NCBI RefSeq assembly: GCF_022647665.1
Contig: NZ_CP071872.1
Location: forward strand, 2,170,001-2,234,000
Reading direction: 5' to 3'
Source of the DNA: Streptomyces formicae
GTDB lineage: Bacteria > Actinomycetota > Actinomycetes > Streptomycetales > Streptomycetaceae
DNA: 64,000 nucleotides
Below the pieces are notes generated by a model, which was not told the origin of the DNA, did no database searches, and saw only the letters and a list, made by a program, of their open reading frames with translations. The translations under genes were made by a program, and so were the position numbers. Below, piece by piece: positions 26,142-34,094 of this stretch (its first letter is position 1; every line of letters starts with the position of its first letter).

Positions 26142-26416
26142 TCATGGCGGCCCGGTGGGAATCGGAGCCGGTGGGCGGGGCGTTGGCGGGGTGGGCCGGC
26201 GGCGAGCCGAAATCGGCCGACCATCTCCGGAAGTGGCCGGAATCATGAGATGACGACTTGATCGGTATGTCAGTGGCATGTACCAATTTCTGAGAGATCA
26301 GGTGCGGAGGGCTTCCTGCCGTTTCTGGCACCTTCGGCTCGTCCGCCGCCGCGGGACCGTACGCAGCTGACCACGGTTGTACGGCTCGCGGAACAGGCGC
26401 TTCGTCGGGACAATCG

Positions 26417-27025
26417 ATGACCCCAGGGGGGAAAGTGGCCAGGCCAGAGCGGTTAGTGGACCCCACAGCCGGACCGCTGGAGGAATTCGCCCACGATCTG
26501 CGCCGATTGCGGAGGCAGGCCGGGAACCCCTCCTACCGCACCATGGCGAAGAGCGCCCACTACTCGGTGGCCACGCTCTCGGAGGCCGCCCGGGGGCTGC
26601 ACAAACCTTCGCTGCAGGTGACCCTCGCCTACGTGGCCGCGTGCGGCGGCGACCTGGAGCAGTGGAAACGCCGCTGGTACCGCGTCAGCGGCGAACTGGA
26701 AGCACGCGACGCACCGGCGCGCGGCCACCCGGGGTCCCCGGTCCGGGCGCCCGTCCAGTCGCGCCCCGGCCGCCGGCGGACGCCGCAGGGTGCCCCGGAC
26801 CGGGACACAGGCGCCCGCGCCTCCCGCGCCCTCACCAACGGCCCCGGTGCGGACGTGCTGACCGCCGACGAGCGGGCCGAACTGCACCGGCTGCGCAGCG
26901 AGGTCGAGGAGTTGCGGCAGGCGAACGAGGTGCTCAAGGCCGCGTCGGCCATCTTCGCCGCCGATCTCCGCACAACCTCGCAGGTCGTGTACAACTCGGC
27001 GGGCCGACAAGATCGGTCGGTGTGA
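26417..27025 (+). CDS. XRE-type HTH regulator with IS3-OrfA-like coiled-coil tail; TTA codon
   Basis: This 202-aa regulator has an N-terminal helix-turn-helix (about 20-85, FAHDLRRLRRQAGNPSYRTM and YSVATLSEAARG) of the Xre type seen at the N-terminus of Streptomyces signalling proteins. A low-complexity Pro/Arg linker follows. The C-terminal segment (about 150-190, ELHRLRSEVEELRQANEVLK then AASAIFAADL) strongly resembles the leucine zipper of IS3-family transposase OrfA. Leu-13 (26453-26455) is TTA, the bldA-dependent codon, so expression is probably developmentally controlled. The ATG at 26417 is used; a GTG at 26435 behind an A-G6-A run is an alternative. It sits between the two cluster arms and is the likely pathway-specific regulator. 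Confidence 0.8.
   Translation: MTPGGKVARPERLVDPTAGPLEEFAHDLRRLRRQAGNPSYRTMAKSAHYSVATLSEAARGLHKPSLQVTLAYVAACGGDLEQWKRRWYRVSGELEARDAPARGHPGSPVRAPVQSRPGRRRTPQGAPDRDTGARASRALTNGPGADVLTADERAELHRLRSEVEELRQANEVLKAASAIFAADLRTTSQVVYNSAGRQDRSV
26989..27017 (+). promoter_or_regulatory. Composite promoter/operator element upstream of carbamoyltransferase (copy 2)
   Basis: GTACAAC, 12 bases, CAAGATCGGT, in the same orientation relative to its downstream gene as copy 1. It overlaps the last codons of the regulator gene and lies 78 bp before the carbamoyltransferase start. Being preserved inside a coding 3' end, and identical to copy 1 in half-sites and spacing, argues that it is functional. Confidence 0.7.
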
Positions 27026-27094
27026 CCGGACGCCGATCGCCCTGGGGCCCGAGGCGGTACCGGACGATCCTGACCAACCTTCTGGGGGCTGACC

Positions 27095-28828
27095 ATGCGT
27101 GTGCTCGGAGTCAACGGCTGGCCCGGGGCCAGCCACGACGGTGCTGCCTGCCTCGTCGTGGACGGAGAAGTCATCGCCCTGGCCGAGGAGGAACGCTTCA
27201 CCCGTAACAAGCACGCCTACGGGGAGGCGCCCCTCAACGCCGCTGCCTACTGCCTCGCGGAGGGCGGTCTCACCCTGGACGACATCGATGTCGTCGCCCA
27301 CGGGTGGGACTTGCCCGTTCTCTTCCAGGACCGTGGCCTGGACTGGTTCGACAGCGACGCCGACGCCCTGGAGCACCTGCTGCCCAAGGCGCTGTTCCCG
27401 CGTACCCGCGACCCCCGGCTGACCTTCGTCAACCACCACCTCGCACACGCTGCCAGTGCCTACCACCTCTCCGGGCGGGACCGGGGCGCGATCCTCGTCC
27501 TGGACGGCCAGGGCGAGAACGAGAGCACCACGCTCGCCGTCGGCATCGACGGCGAGATCAAGACCCTGCGCGCGCACACCCCCGGCTGGTCGCTGGGCTA
27601 CTTCTACGCCGCGGTCTGCGAGTACGCCGGCCTCGGTGCCGACGCCGCAGGCAAGATGATGGGACTGGCCTCGTACGGCACCCCTCAGGACCTCACCTTC
27701 GGTGGCGCCTTCGGTTTCACGGAAGAGGACTTCACCATCGGCGTCGTCCCGCCCGGCCTGCGCTCCACCGGCAGCACCGACGAGGAGTCCGCGGTCATCC
27801 GGCACTGGCTGGAGCACCTGGAGAAGGCCCTTCCGGACGCCCCCAACCGCTCCGTCCGCCGCTTCGACCCCCGCGTCGGCCGCTACACCAAGGTCACCGA
27901 CCGGGACCCCTTCGAGTACCGCGACATCGCTGCCACGGCCCAGGCGGCCCTGGAGCACGCGGTCATGGGCCTGGTCCGCGGCCTGCTCAGGGAGACCGGC
28001 GAGACCACGCTGCTCATCGCGGGCGGCGTCGGCTTCAACGCCACACTCAACGGCAAGCTCATGCGCATGCCCGAGGTCGGGGACCTCTTCGTCCAGCCCC
28101 TCGCGGGCGACCAGGGCGTCTCCCTCGGCGCCGCCGTCTGGACCGCGGCCCGGGAAGGCGACCGGATCCAGCCCATGAAGGGATCGGTGGCCTGGGGCCC
28201 GCAGTGGACCCCGGACGAGATCCGCCACGTCCTGGACGCCTCCGGCACCGCCTACACCGAGCCCGCGGACATCGCCGCCGCGACCGCCGGGGTGCTGGCC
28301 GGCGGCGGGGTCGCCGGCTGGTTCCAGGGCCGGGCCGAAGGCGGGCCCCGCGCCCTGGGGCACCGCAGCATGGTGGCCGTGCCGAACCCGGAGACCACCC
28401 GCGACCGGGTCAACGTCCGCATCAAGGACCGTGAGGCGTGGCGGCCGTTCGCCCCGAGCATGCAGGAGGAAGCGGCCGAAGCCCTGATAGGCACCGCCGC
28501 CCCGTTCCCGTACATGATCGTCACCACCCCGGTCACCGAGGCCGGTGCCGAGGTCATGCCCGCCGTGGTCCACAGCGACCGCACCACCCGGCCGCAGACC
28601 GTCTCGGCCTCCGTCGACCCCCTGTACCACCGGCTCATCGGAGCCGTCGGCGAGCACACCGGCACCGCGGTCATCCTGAACACCTCGTTCAACGGCCGTG
28701 ACGAACCGGTCGTGTGCAGCCCGCGCGATGCCCTCGCCACCTTCCACCGGCTGCCCATGGACGCCCTCGCCCTCGGGCCGTTCCTGGTACGCCGCCCCGC
28801 CGGCGCTCCCGGGGAGGGCGGCGCGTGA
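27095..28828 (+). CDS. O-carbamoyltransferase (NodU/CmcH/TobZ family)
   Basis: This 577-aa carbamoyltransferase has an N-terminal YrdC-partner-like Kae1 domain (GVNGWPGASHDGAACLV, the metal-binding NHHLAHAASAY and DGQGENESTTLAVG) and a C-terminal YrdC-like domain (GRAEGGPRALGHRSMVA). The family uses carbamoyl phosphate and ATP through a carbamoyl-adenylate to carbamoylate hydroxyls. In streptothricin this accounts for the carbamoyl group on the gulosamine. It heads the rightward biosynthetic unit, and its TGA overlaps the GTG of the next gene. Confidence 0.94.
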   Translation: MRVLGVNGWPGASHDGAACLVVDGEVIALAEEERFTRNKHAYGEAPLNAAAYCLAEGGLTLDDIDVVAHGWDLPVLFQDRGLDWFDSDADALEHLLPKALFPRTRDPRLTFVNHHLAHAASAYHLSGRDRGAILVLDGQGENESTTLAVGIDGEIKTLRAHTPGWSLGYFYAAVCEYAGLGADAAGKMMGLASYGTPQDLTFGGAFGFTEEDFTIGVVPPGLRSTGSTDEESAVIRHWLEHLEKALPDAPNRSVRRFDPRVGRYTKVTDRDPFEYRDIAATAQAALEHAVMGLVRGLLRETGETTLLIAGGVGFNATLNGKLMRMPEVGDLFVQPLAGDQGVSLGAAVWTAAREGDRIQPMKGSVAWGPQWTPDEIRHVLDASGTAYTEPADIAAATAGVLAGGGVAGWFQGRAEGGPRALGHRSMVAVPNPETTRDRVNVRIKDREAWRPFAPSMQEEAAEALIGTAAPFPYMIVTTPVTEAGAEVMPAVVHSDRTTRPQTVSASVDPLYHRLIGAVGEHTGTAVILNTSFNGRDEPVVCSPRDALATFHRLPMDALALGPFLVRRPAGAPGEGGA

Positions 28829-30522
28829 CCGCCCCGGCCCGGCCTGACACCCCCGCGGACCCGGCCCCCGCTCCGCACGGCCCGCTCGCCGAGGAAGTCC
28901 GTACCCGGCTCGCCGACTGGCTCGCCGTGGCGGTCCTCACCCCGGAGGCCGACGCGTCAGCCACGCTGCGCGATCTCGGCGTGGACTCCCTCGACCTGAT
29001 CCGCACCGCCCGTCGCATCGAGGCCGCCTTCGGCGTCCGGGTGCAACTGCGCGAGCTGTTCGCACCAGAGCTGACCACGGCCCGCCTGGCCGAGCTCGTC
29101 GCCGAGCGCGCCGCCCGAGGCGGCGCCGCCGACTCCGCCCCTCCCGGTGCCGCCCACGGTCCGGTCGTCTTCACCCCGTCCCAGGAACAGGCCTGGGAGG
29201 AACAGACCGGCGACCGCGGGCACTGGAGCCAGGCGATGCTCTTCACCACCCGGCCGGGCGTCGACGCCGAGCTGTTCGCCGAGGCCGTCCGGCGCCTCGT
29301 CGCCGGCCATGCCTCCCTGCGCCTGGCCGTCGAGGCCCGCCCCGCCCGCCGGCCTCGGCAGCTGGTGGCGGCCATGGCCCCCGACGGCCCGCCCGGCACG
29401 GCCCTCGACGCGGTGCTCGACACCGTGGACGTCTCCGAACTCACCGACGCCGAACTGCCGGCCGCGGTCACCCTGCGCTGCGCGGTCGAACAGCGCTCAC
29501 TCGATCCGCAGGCCGGCCGTGTGGTCCGGTTCGTCCGGTTCGACGCGGGGGCGGCCCGCCCGGGCCGGCTGCTGATCGCCGTCCACCAGCTCGCGTTCGA
29601 CATGGTCTCGTGGTCCGTCCTCCTCGCGGACCTGGAGGAGTTGTACACGGCGCTCGAGGCCGGCCGCCCCGACGTGTGGTGCGCAGAGGGCACCTCGTAC
29701 CCGGTGTGGGCCCAGGCCCTCGCCGCGCACGCCCGTACCCCAGAGGCCGAGGCGGAGGCCGAATGGTGGATGGAGGTGGCCCGTACCCCCGCCACCGTCC
29801 CCCTGGACCACGCCGTCGCCGACCCGCGGGCTGCGAACACCGCCGGGACGGCCGCCACCCACCGCGAGGAGTTCCCGGCGGACCTCACCGCCCGCCTCCA
29901 CGCAGCGGCCCGCGCCCATCGCGCCCACCCCGGGGATCTGGTCCTGCACGCCCTGGGAGAGGCGCTGGCCGGCTGGCTCGACGAGCCGGCGGTCCGGGTG
30001 GACATCCTGCGGCACGGCCGTGAGGAGAACGTCGGCGGTACCCATCTGGCCCGCACCACGGGCTGGTTCACCACCACCGTCCCCGTGCGCCTGGACCTCG
30101 CCCCCGGTACGCCGGCCGAACGGCTGGCCCGGACCGTGGGCCACCTCGCGGCCCTGCCTGGCGGGGGAGTGGGCCACGGCGCCCTCGCCCGCCATGGCCG
30201 ACCGCGGATCTCCGCCGCGCTGCGGGCCGCCCCGCCCAGCGACGTCTCCTTCGACTTCGAAGGCGACGACGCGGACACCCTGCCCTTGGGCAGCCTCCTG
30301 CTGGACGTGGCACCGGAGCCGGTCGGCGACATCACCGCCCCGCACTGGGTGCGTCCGCACCTCATGGAGGTGATCGCCACCACCGACGACGAGACGCTGC
30401 GCGTCGAATGGTGGTACTCCGCGGCCCTGCACGACGCGGCGACCGTACGCGCACTCGCCGCCCGCCACCGGGCCGCCCTCACCGCGCTCGTCGGCGCGGC
30501 GGCCGAGCGCGCCGCACCCTAG
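28825..30522 (+). CDS. NRPS carrier-condensation (PCP-C) didomain with altered catalytic motif
   Basis: This 565-aa protein has a carrier domain (about 20-90, phosphopantetheine Ser in LGVDSLDLIR) followed by a condensation-type domain (about 110-560, DxxxW-like DMVSW and an SFDFEGDD region). The canonical HHxxxDG motif reads HQLAFDM: the second, catalytic His is Gln and the Gly is Met. This suggests the C domain does not catalyse ordinary peptide bond formation, in line with stand-alone A proteins forming the beta-lysine amide bonds in streptothricin biosynthesis. The GTG at 28825 overlaps the previous stop (GTGA). Its TAG stop lies within the CTAG target duplication of the adjacent MITE-like element. 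Confidence 0.9.
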   Translation: MTAPARPDTPADPAPAPHGPLAEEVRTRLADWLAVAVLTPEADASATLRDLGVDSLDLIRTARRIEAAFGVRVQLRELFAPELTTARLAELVAERAARGGAADSAPPGAAHGPVVFTPSQEQAWEEQTGDRGHWSQAMLFTTRPGVDAELFAEAVRRLVAGHASLRLAVEARPARRPRQLVAAMAPDGPPGTALDAVLDTVDVSELTDAELPAAVTLRCAVEQRSLDPQAGRVVRFVRFDAGAARPGRLLIAVHQLAFDMVSWSVLLADLEELYTALEAGRPDVWCAEGTSYPVWAQALAAHARTPEAEAEAEWWMEVARTPATVPLDHAVADPRAANTAGTAATHREEFPADLTARLHAAARAHRAHPGDLVLHALGEALAGWLDEPAVRVDILRHGREENVGGTHLARTTGWFTTTVPVRLDLAPGTPAERLARTVGHLAALPGGGVGHGALARHGRPRISAALRAAPPSDVSFDFEGDDADTLPLGSLLLDVAPEPVGDITAPHWVRPHLMEVIATTDDETLRVEWWYSAALHDAATVRALAARHRAALTALVGAAAERAAP

Positions 30523-30727
30523 GTCGTGTCTTCAAAGTCCCGTCTGCCCGGCGGCGTCTGGCACGCTCCCCCAGAGCTCGCGCCTGGGAGGCGCCCCCAC
30601 CCCCGTAGCCCTTCGGGCACGGGAGGCGCCCCCACCGCATGGACTCCCTCCTCCGCCTTGCGATCGCACGCACCAGACGCCGCCGGGCCCGCCCTTCAGG
30701 CGGACGACGCCACTTCGAAGACACTCC
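30523..30727. mobile_element. MITE-like inverted-repeat element with CTAG target duplication
   Basis: A 205-bp non-coding element flanked by CTAG (30519-30522 and 30728-30731). Terminal inverted repeats pair GTGTCTTCAAAGT (30526-30538) with ACTTCGAAGACAC (30712-30724). An inner perfect 16-bp inverted repeat pairs 30546-30561 with 30673-30688. Its middle carries GC-rich segments (GGGAGGCGCCCCCAC twice) common to dispersed Streptomyces repeats. It has no coding capacity, so it would need an IS transposase in trans. It interrupts the operon between PCP-C and the next A gene and may terminate or attenuate transcription. Confidence 0.7.
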
Positions 30728-30732
30728 CTAGG

Positions 30733-30790
30733 CCGGTCGTCAAAGACGCCTCCGGGCCCGCCCTCCGGCGGCGACACCCCTGGGCCCGCA
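30733..30790 (+). promoter_or_regulatory. GC-rich hairpin region between MITE and the A-domain gene
   Basis: Immediately right of the MITE-like element is a GC-rich stretch with self-complementary segments (CGCCTCCGGGCCCGCC facing GGCGG). It could form a stem-loop before the A-domain ribosome-binding site (AGAGAAGA, eight to ten bases before the ATG at 30833). A regulatory role is only a possibility. Confidence 0.3.
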
Positions 30791-30832
30791 CCCGCTGAAC
30801 ACCCCACGGACGAACAAGAGAAGACGCTTGCC

Positions 30833-32406
30833 ATGACCCTGCTCAGCGTGCTCGACCCCTTCTTCGCCGTCGCCCGCTCCGACCCCGACCGGCCCGCGGT
30901 CATCGACAACGGAGTAACCGTCGGATACGGCCAACTTGCCCGCTGGGCGGGGGCGGTGGCCGAACTCCTCGCCACCCGGGACCCAGGGCCGCACCTGCCG
31001 GTGGGCATCGTCACCCACCACAGTGTCCGCGACATCGCCGCGATCCTCGGCACCCTCACCGCCGGCCACGGCTACGTCCCGGTCGCCGACGGACCCGCCG
31101 GGTACCCCGATGAGGCCTTACGCGCCCTCGGCTGCCGGGAGTTGATCGCCACCGCCGAGTCCCCCGACTGCCCGACGTGCACCGCATCCTGCGCCTCGAC
31201 TGGGGCAACTCCCGTACCCCGGTCCGCGACGGTGGCGAGCTCGTGCGCGCCGGGGATCCCGCGTACGTGCTGTTCACCTCGGGCTCGACGGGCGCCCCCA
31301 AGGCCGCCGTGGTCCCGTACGGCGCACTGCACGCCGTCCTGCCCCACCTGCGCGAGCTGTACGGGGTCGGCCCGGACACCGTGGCCCTCAACTTCCATCG
31401 CGCGGACGGCGACACCAGCCTGGAGGAGATCCTGCCCACGCTCCTGGCAGGCGGGCTCGTCGTCCTCGACGAGGACAGCGAGGCGGACCTCGACCGCGTT
31501 CTCATCGACCACGAAGTCACCCTCGTCAACCTGCCCGTCGACTACTGGCACATCTACACCGGCCACCTGCTGGAGACCGGCCGGAGACTCCCCGGCACCG
31601 TCCAGACCGTCGTCATCGGCGGCGAGGCCGTCCGTCCGGACATGCTGGAGCGCTGGCACCGGCTCGGCGCCGAGGACGTCCGGCTGCTCAACACCTACGG
31701 AGCCACCGAGACCGCCCTCGTCACCCACAGCGCCGTCCTCGCCGGACCTGGGGCCGCTGCCGGTCCTTTCCCCGACGGCGTTCCGATCGGCCGCCCGCTG
31801 CCGTCCGTACGACAAGCTGTGGTGCCCCGCCCTGACGCGCCCGACGGCCCCGGCGAACTGGTCGTGGCCGGTCCCCAGCTCGCCACCGGCTACCTCGACG
31901 ACCTCGTGCTCACCGCCGCCCGCTTCGTCCAGGCCGACTTCGGCGACGGAACCACCCGCTGGTACCGCACCGGGGACCTCGTCCACGAGGCCGCCGACGG
32001 CACTCTCGTCTTCCATGGCCGCATCGACCACCAGGTCAAGATCCGCGGCCACCGGGTGGACCTGCTGGACGTCGAGGAGGCGCTCGGCCGCCTCCCGGGC
32101 GTGACGGCGGTCGCCGCCGCCGCGCACGTCAAGGAGGAGCACATCGCCCTGGTCGCCTTCGTCGTGCTCGCTCCCGACGGCACCGGCACCGGCACCGGCA
32201 CCGGCACCGGCACCGGCAGCGGCTCGGGCGAAGGCGCCGCGGACGAGGACGGCGGCGCCCCGGCCGATCCCGCCGCGCTGCGCGCGCGGCTGCGGGCCAC
32301 CCTCCCCGGCCACCTGGTCCCCGACCGGATCATCGCGGTCCCCGAGCTGGTGCACACCCGCACCGGCAAGGTCGACCGCGCGGCCACCCGGGACCGGTAC
32401 CTGTGA
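30833..32406 (+). pseudogene. Stand-alone adenylation protein with a one-base frameshift
   Basis: The N-terminal part (DPFFAVARSDPDRPAVIDNG onward, frame of 30833) and the C-terminal part (FTSGSTGAPKAAVVP, NTYGATETALV, YRTGDLVHE, GRIDHQVKIRGHRVD, HTRTGKVDRA; frame of 31177) lie in different frames. Adding one C to the C5 run at 31161-31165 restores one continuous protein (AESPRLPDVHRIL) that aligns end to end with the intact paralogue at 11237-12754. Codon 96 (31118-31120) is TTA. A (Thr-Gly) repeat is encoded by (GGCACC)6 near the C-terminus. Downstream genes are coupled (GTGA at 32403), so the 3' part is still under translation-compatible organisation. Either a sequencing error in a homopolymer or a true inactivating or slippage site. 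Confidence 0.8.
32179..32214 (+). repeat. Hexanucleotide tandem repeat (GGCACC)x6
   Basis: Six perfect copies of GGCACC encode alternating Gly and Thr in the A-domain C-terminal subdomain, followed by a Ser/Gly/Glu/Asp-rich linker. The intact paralogue has no such stretch at this place. Six-base units keep frame when copy number changes, so the repeat probably varies among strains. Confidence 0.85.
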
Positions 32407-34094
32407 CCAACCGGCTCTTCGACGCATCGGTAGCCCCCACCGCCGTACCAGAACCAGACGTCCGGGGCCCCTGGACCTACCTGTGGTGGCTGGTGCGGAT
32501 CCGGCCCTGGCCGCTGGTCCTCAGTGCCCTGCTCGGCACCGTCTGGATGGTCCCTCTCGCCCTGATCCCGCTTGTCATCGGGCGGGCCATCGACGAGGCC
32601 GGGCAGGGCGCCGACGAGGCCGGCCTCTATCTGTGGTCGCTGCTCGCGCTCGGCCTCGGCATCCTTCAGGCACTCGCCGGCGCCGGTCTGATCCAGGCAG
32701 CCGTCGGCGCCGAGGCGCACGCCCTGTCGTACACCCACCGGGTGCTGCTGCGTCAGGTCGTCCGGCTCGGCGCCACCCTGCGCGGCAAGGCCCGCTCCGG
32801 TGACGTGGCCGCCTCGGCCGCCGCCGATGTCGAGAGCATCGGCAATGCCTTCGAGGTCGTCGGCCGCACCGTCGGCGCGGTGGTCGCCGCCGTCCTCGTG
32901 GCCGTGGCCCTCACCGCAACCTCGCCCGTGCTCGGGCTCGCCGTGCTCATCGGGGTCCCCGCCGCCGTACTCGGCATCGGCCCGCTGCTGCGGCCGCTTC
33001 AGGAACGCGACGAGGCCCAGCGCGAGCAGATGGGCATCGCCACCGCGCAGGCCGGCGACATCGTCGCCGGCCTGCGCATCCTGCGCGGCATCGGTGGCGA
33101 GGCGGGATTCGCCGAGCGCTTCCGCCGGACCAGTCAGCGGGTGCGCCGCGCCGGGGAGTCGGCCGGCCGGATGGAGGCATGGCTCCAGGCGGCGGGCGTC
33201 TTCCTGCCCGGCCTCGTCACCGTCGGCATCGTCTGGTTCGGCGCCCGCCTGGCCCTGAACGGCACGATCACCGCCGGTGAACTGGTGGCGTTCTACGGTG
33301 CTTCGGCCTTCCTCACCCTGCCGGTGAGCACCGCGACCGAGGCTGCGGAGACGCTGAGCCTGGCCAAGGTCGCCGCCGGCCGGCTCTGTGTCCTGCTGCG
33401 CCTCACTCCCGAGACCACCCAGCCGGCACACCCCGAACCACTGCCCTGCGGCGCTCTCTCCCTGGCCGACGAGGACACCGGCATCACCGCCGAGACCGGC
33501 CGGCTCACCGTGATCGCTGTCCCCGCCGAGCGCACCGGGGAGCTCGCCGGCCGGCTCACCCGCCCCGGTGGATCCCGCGACACCCCGGCCGTCCTGCTGG
33601 GCGGCGTCCCGCTGGACCGGGTGGACGTCACCGAACTGCGCTCCCGGGTGCTGCGGTCCGGGTCCGCCGACACCCTGTTCAGCGGCACGGTACGGGACGA
33701 ACTGACCGCCGGGGTCGCCCGGTCCCGGGAGGCGCTGGACCGCGCGTTGTTCGCCGCCGACGCCACCGACGTGATCGACACGCTGCCCGGCGGCCTCGAT
33801 GCACATCTGGACGAGGGCGGCCGGGCCTTGTCCGGTGGTCAGCGCCAGCGCCTGGTCCTCGCCCGGGCCCTGCTCACGGCCCCCGACGTCCTGGTCCTGG
33901 AGGACCCGACCGCCTCGGTCGACGCCCACACCGAGGCCCGGATCGTCGAACGGGTGGCCGCGCTGCGCACCGGCCGGACCACCGTGGTGTTCAGCGACAG
34001 TCCGCTGTGGCGCGGCGTGGCCGACCACGAGGTCCGGCTCGACGCCGATCCCGTCCCCGGCAGCCCCGACCGCTCCGCAGGAGTGCCCTCATGA
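32403..34094 (+). CDS. ABC exporter half-transporter, degenerate Walker A (subunit 1)
   Basis: This 563-aa protein has a six-helix transmembrane domain (about 30-320) and a nucleotide-binding domain (about 350-545). The P-loop position reads GRLTVIAVPAERTGE, without GxxGxGKS/T, so this subunit should not bind ATP normally. The Walker B Asp-Glu is also changed (VLVLEDPTASVD). The signature LSGGQRQRL is intact. It pairs with the next gene (ATGA overlap), whose NBD has the complementary defects. The role is most likely streptothricin export. The GTG start overlaps the stop of the A-domain gene. Confidence 0.9.
   Translation: MTNRLFDASVAPTAVPEPDVRGPWTYLWWLVRIRPWPLVLSALLGTVWMVPLALIPLVIGRAIDEAGQGADEAGLYLWSLLALGLGILQALAGAGLIQAAVGAEAHALSYTHRVLLRQVVRLGATLRGKARSGDVAASAAADVESIGNAFEVVGRTVGAVVAAVLVAVALTATSPVLGLAVLIGVPAAVLGIGPLLRPLQERDEAQREQMGIATAQAGDIVAGLRILRGIGGEAGFAERFRRTSQRVRRAGESAGRMEAWLQAAGVFLPGLVTVGIVWFGARLALNGTITAGELVAFYGASAFLTLPVSTATEAAETLSLAKVAAGRLCVLLRLTPETTQPAHPEPLPCGALSLADEDTGITAETGRLTVIAVPAERTGELAGRLTRPGGSRDTPAVLLGGVPLDRVDVTELRSRVLRSGSADTLFSGTVRDELTAGVARSREALDRALFAADATDVIDTLPGGLDAHLDEGGRALSGGQRQRLVLARALLTAPDVLVLEDPTASVDAHTEARIVERVAALRTGRTTVVFSDSPLWRGVADHEVRLDADPVPGSPDRSAGVPS

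Noticed and set aside
30526..31059. Small open frames over the MITE-like element (both strands)
   Set aside because: No ribosome-binding sites, low-complexity products, and they cross the inverted repeats and the A-domain start.
32179..32214. Tandem GGCACC units considered as a CRISPR-like or regulatory repeat
   Set aside because: No spacers, and the units are in frame within a conserved enzyme.
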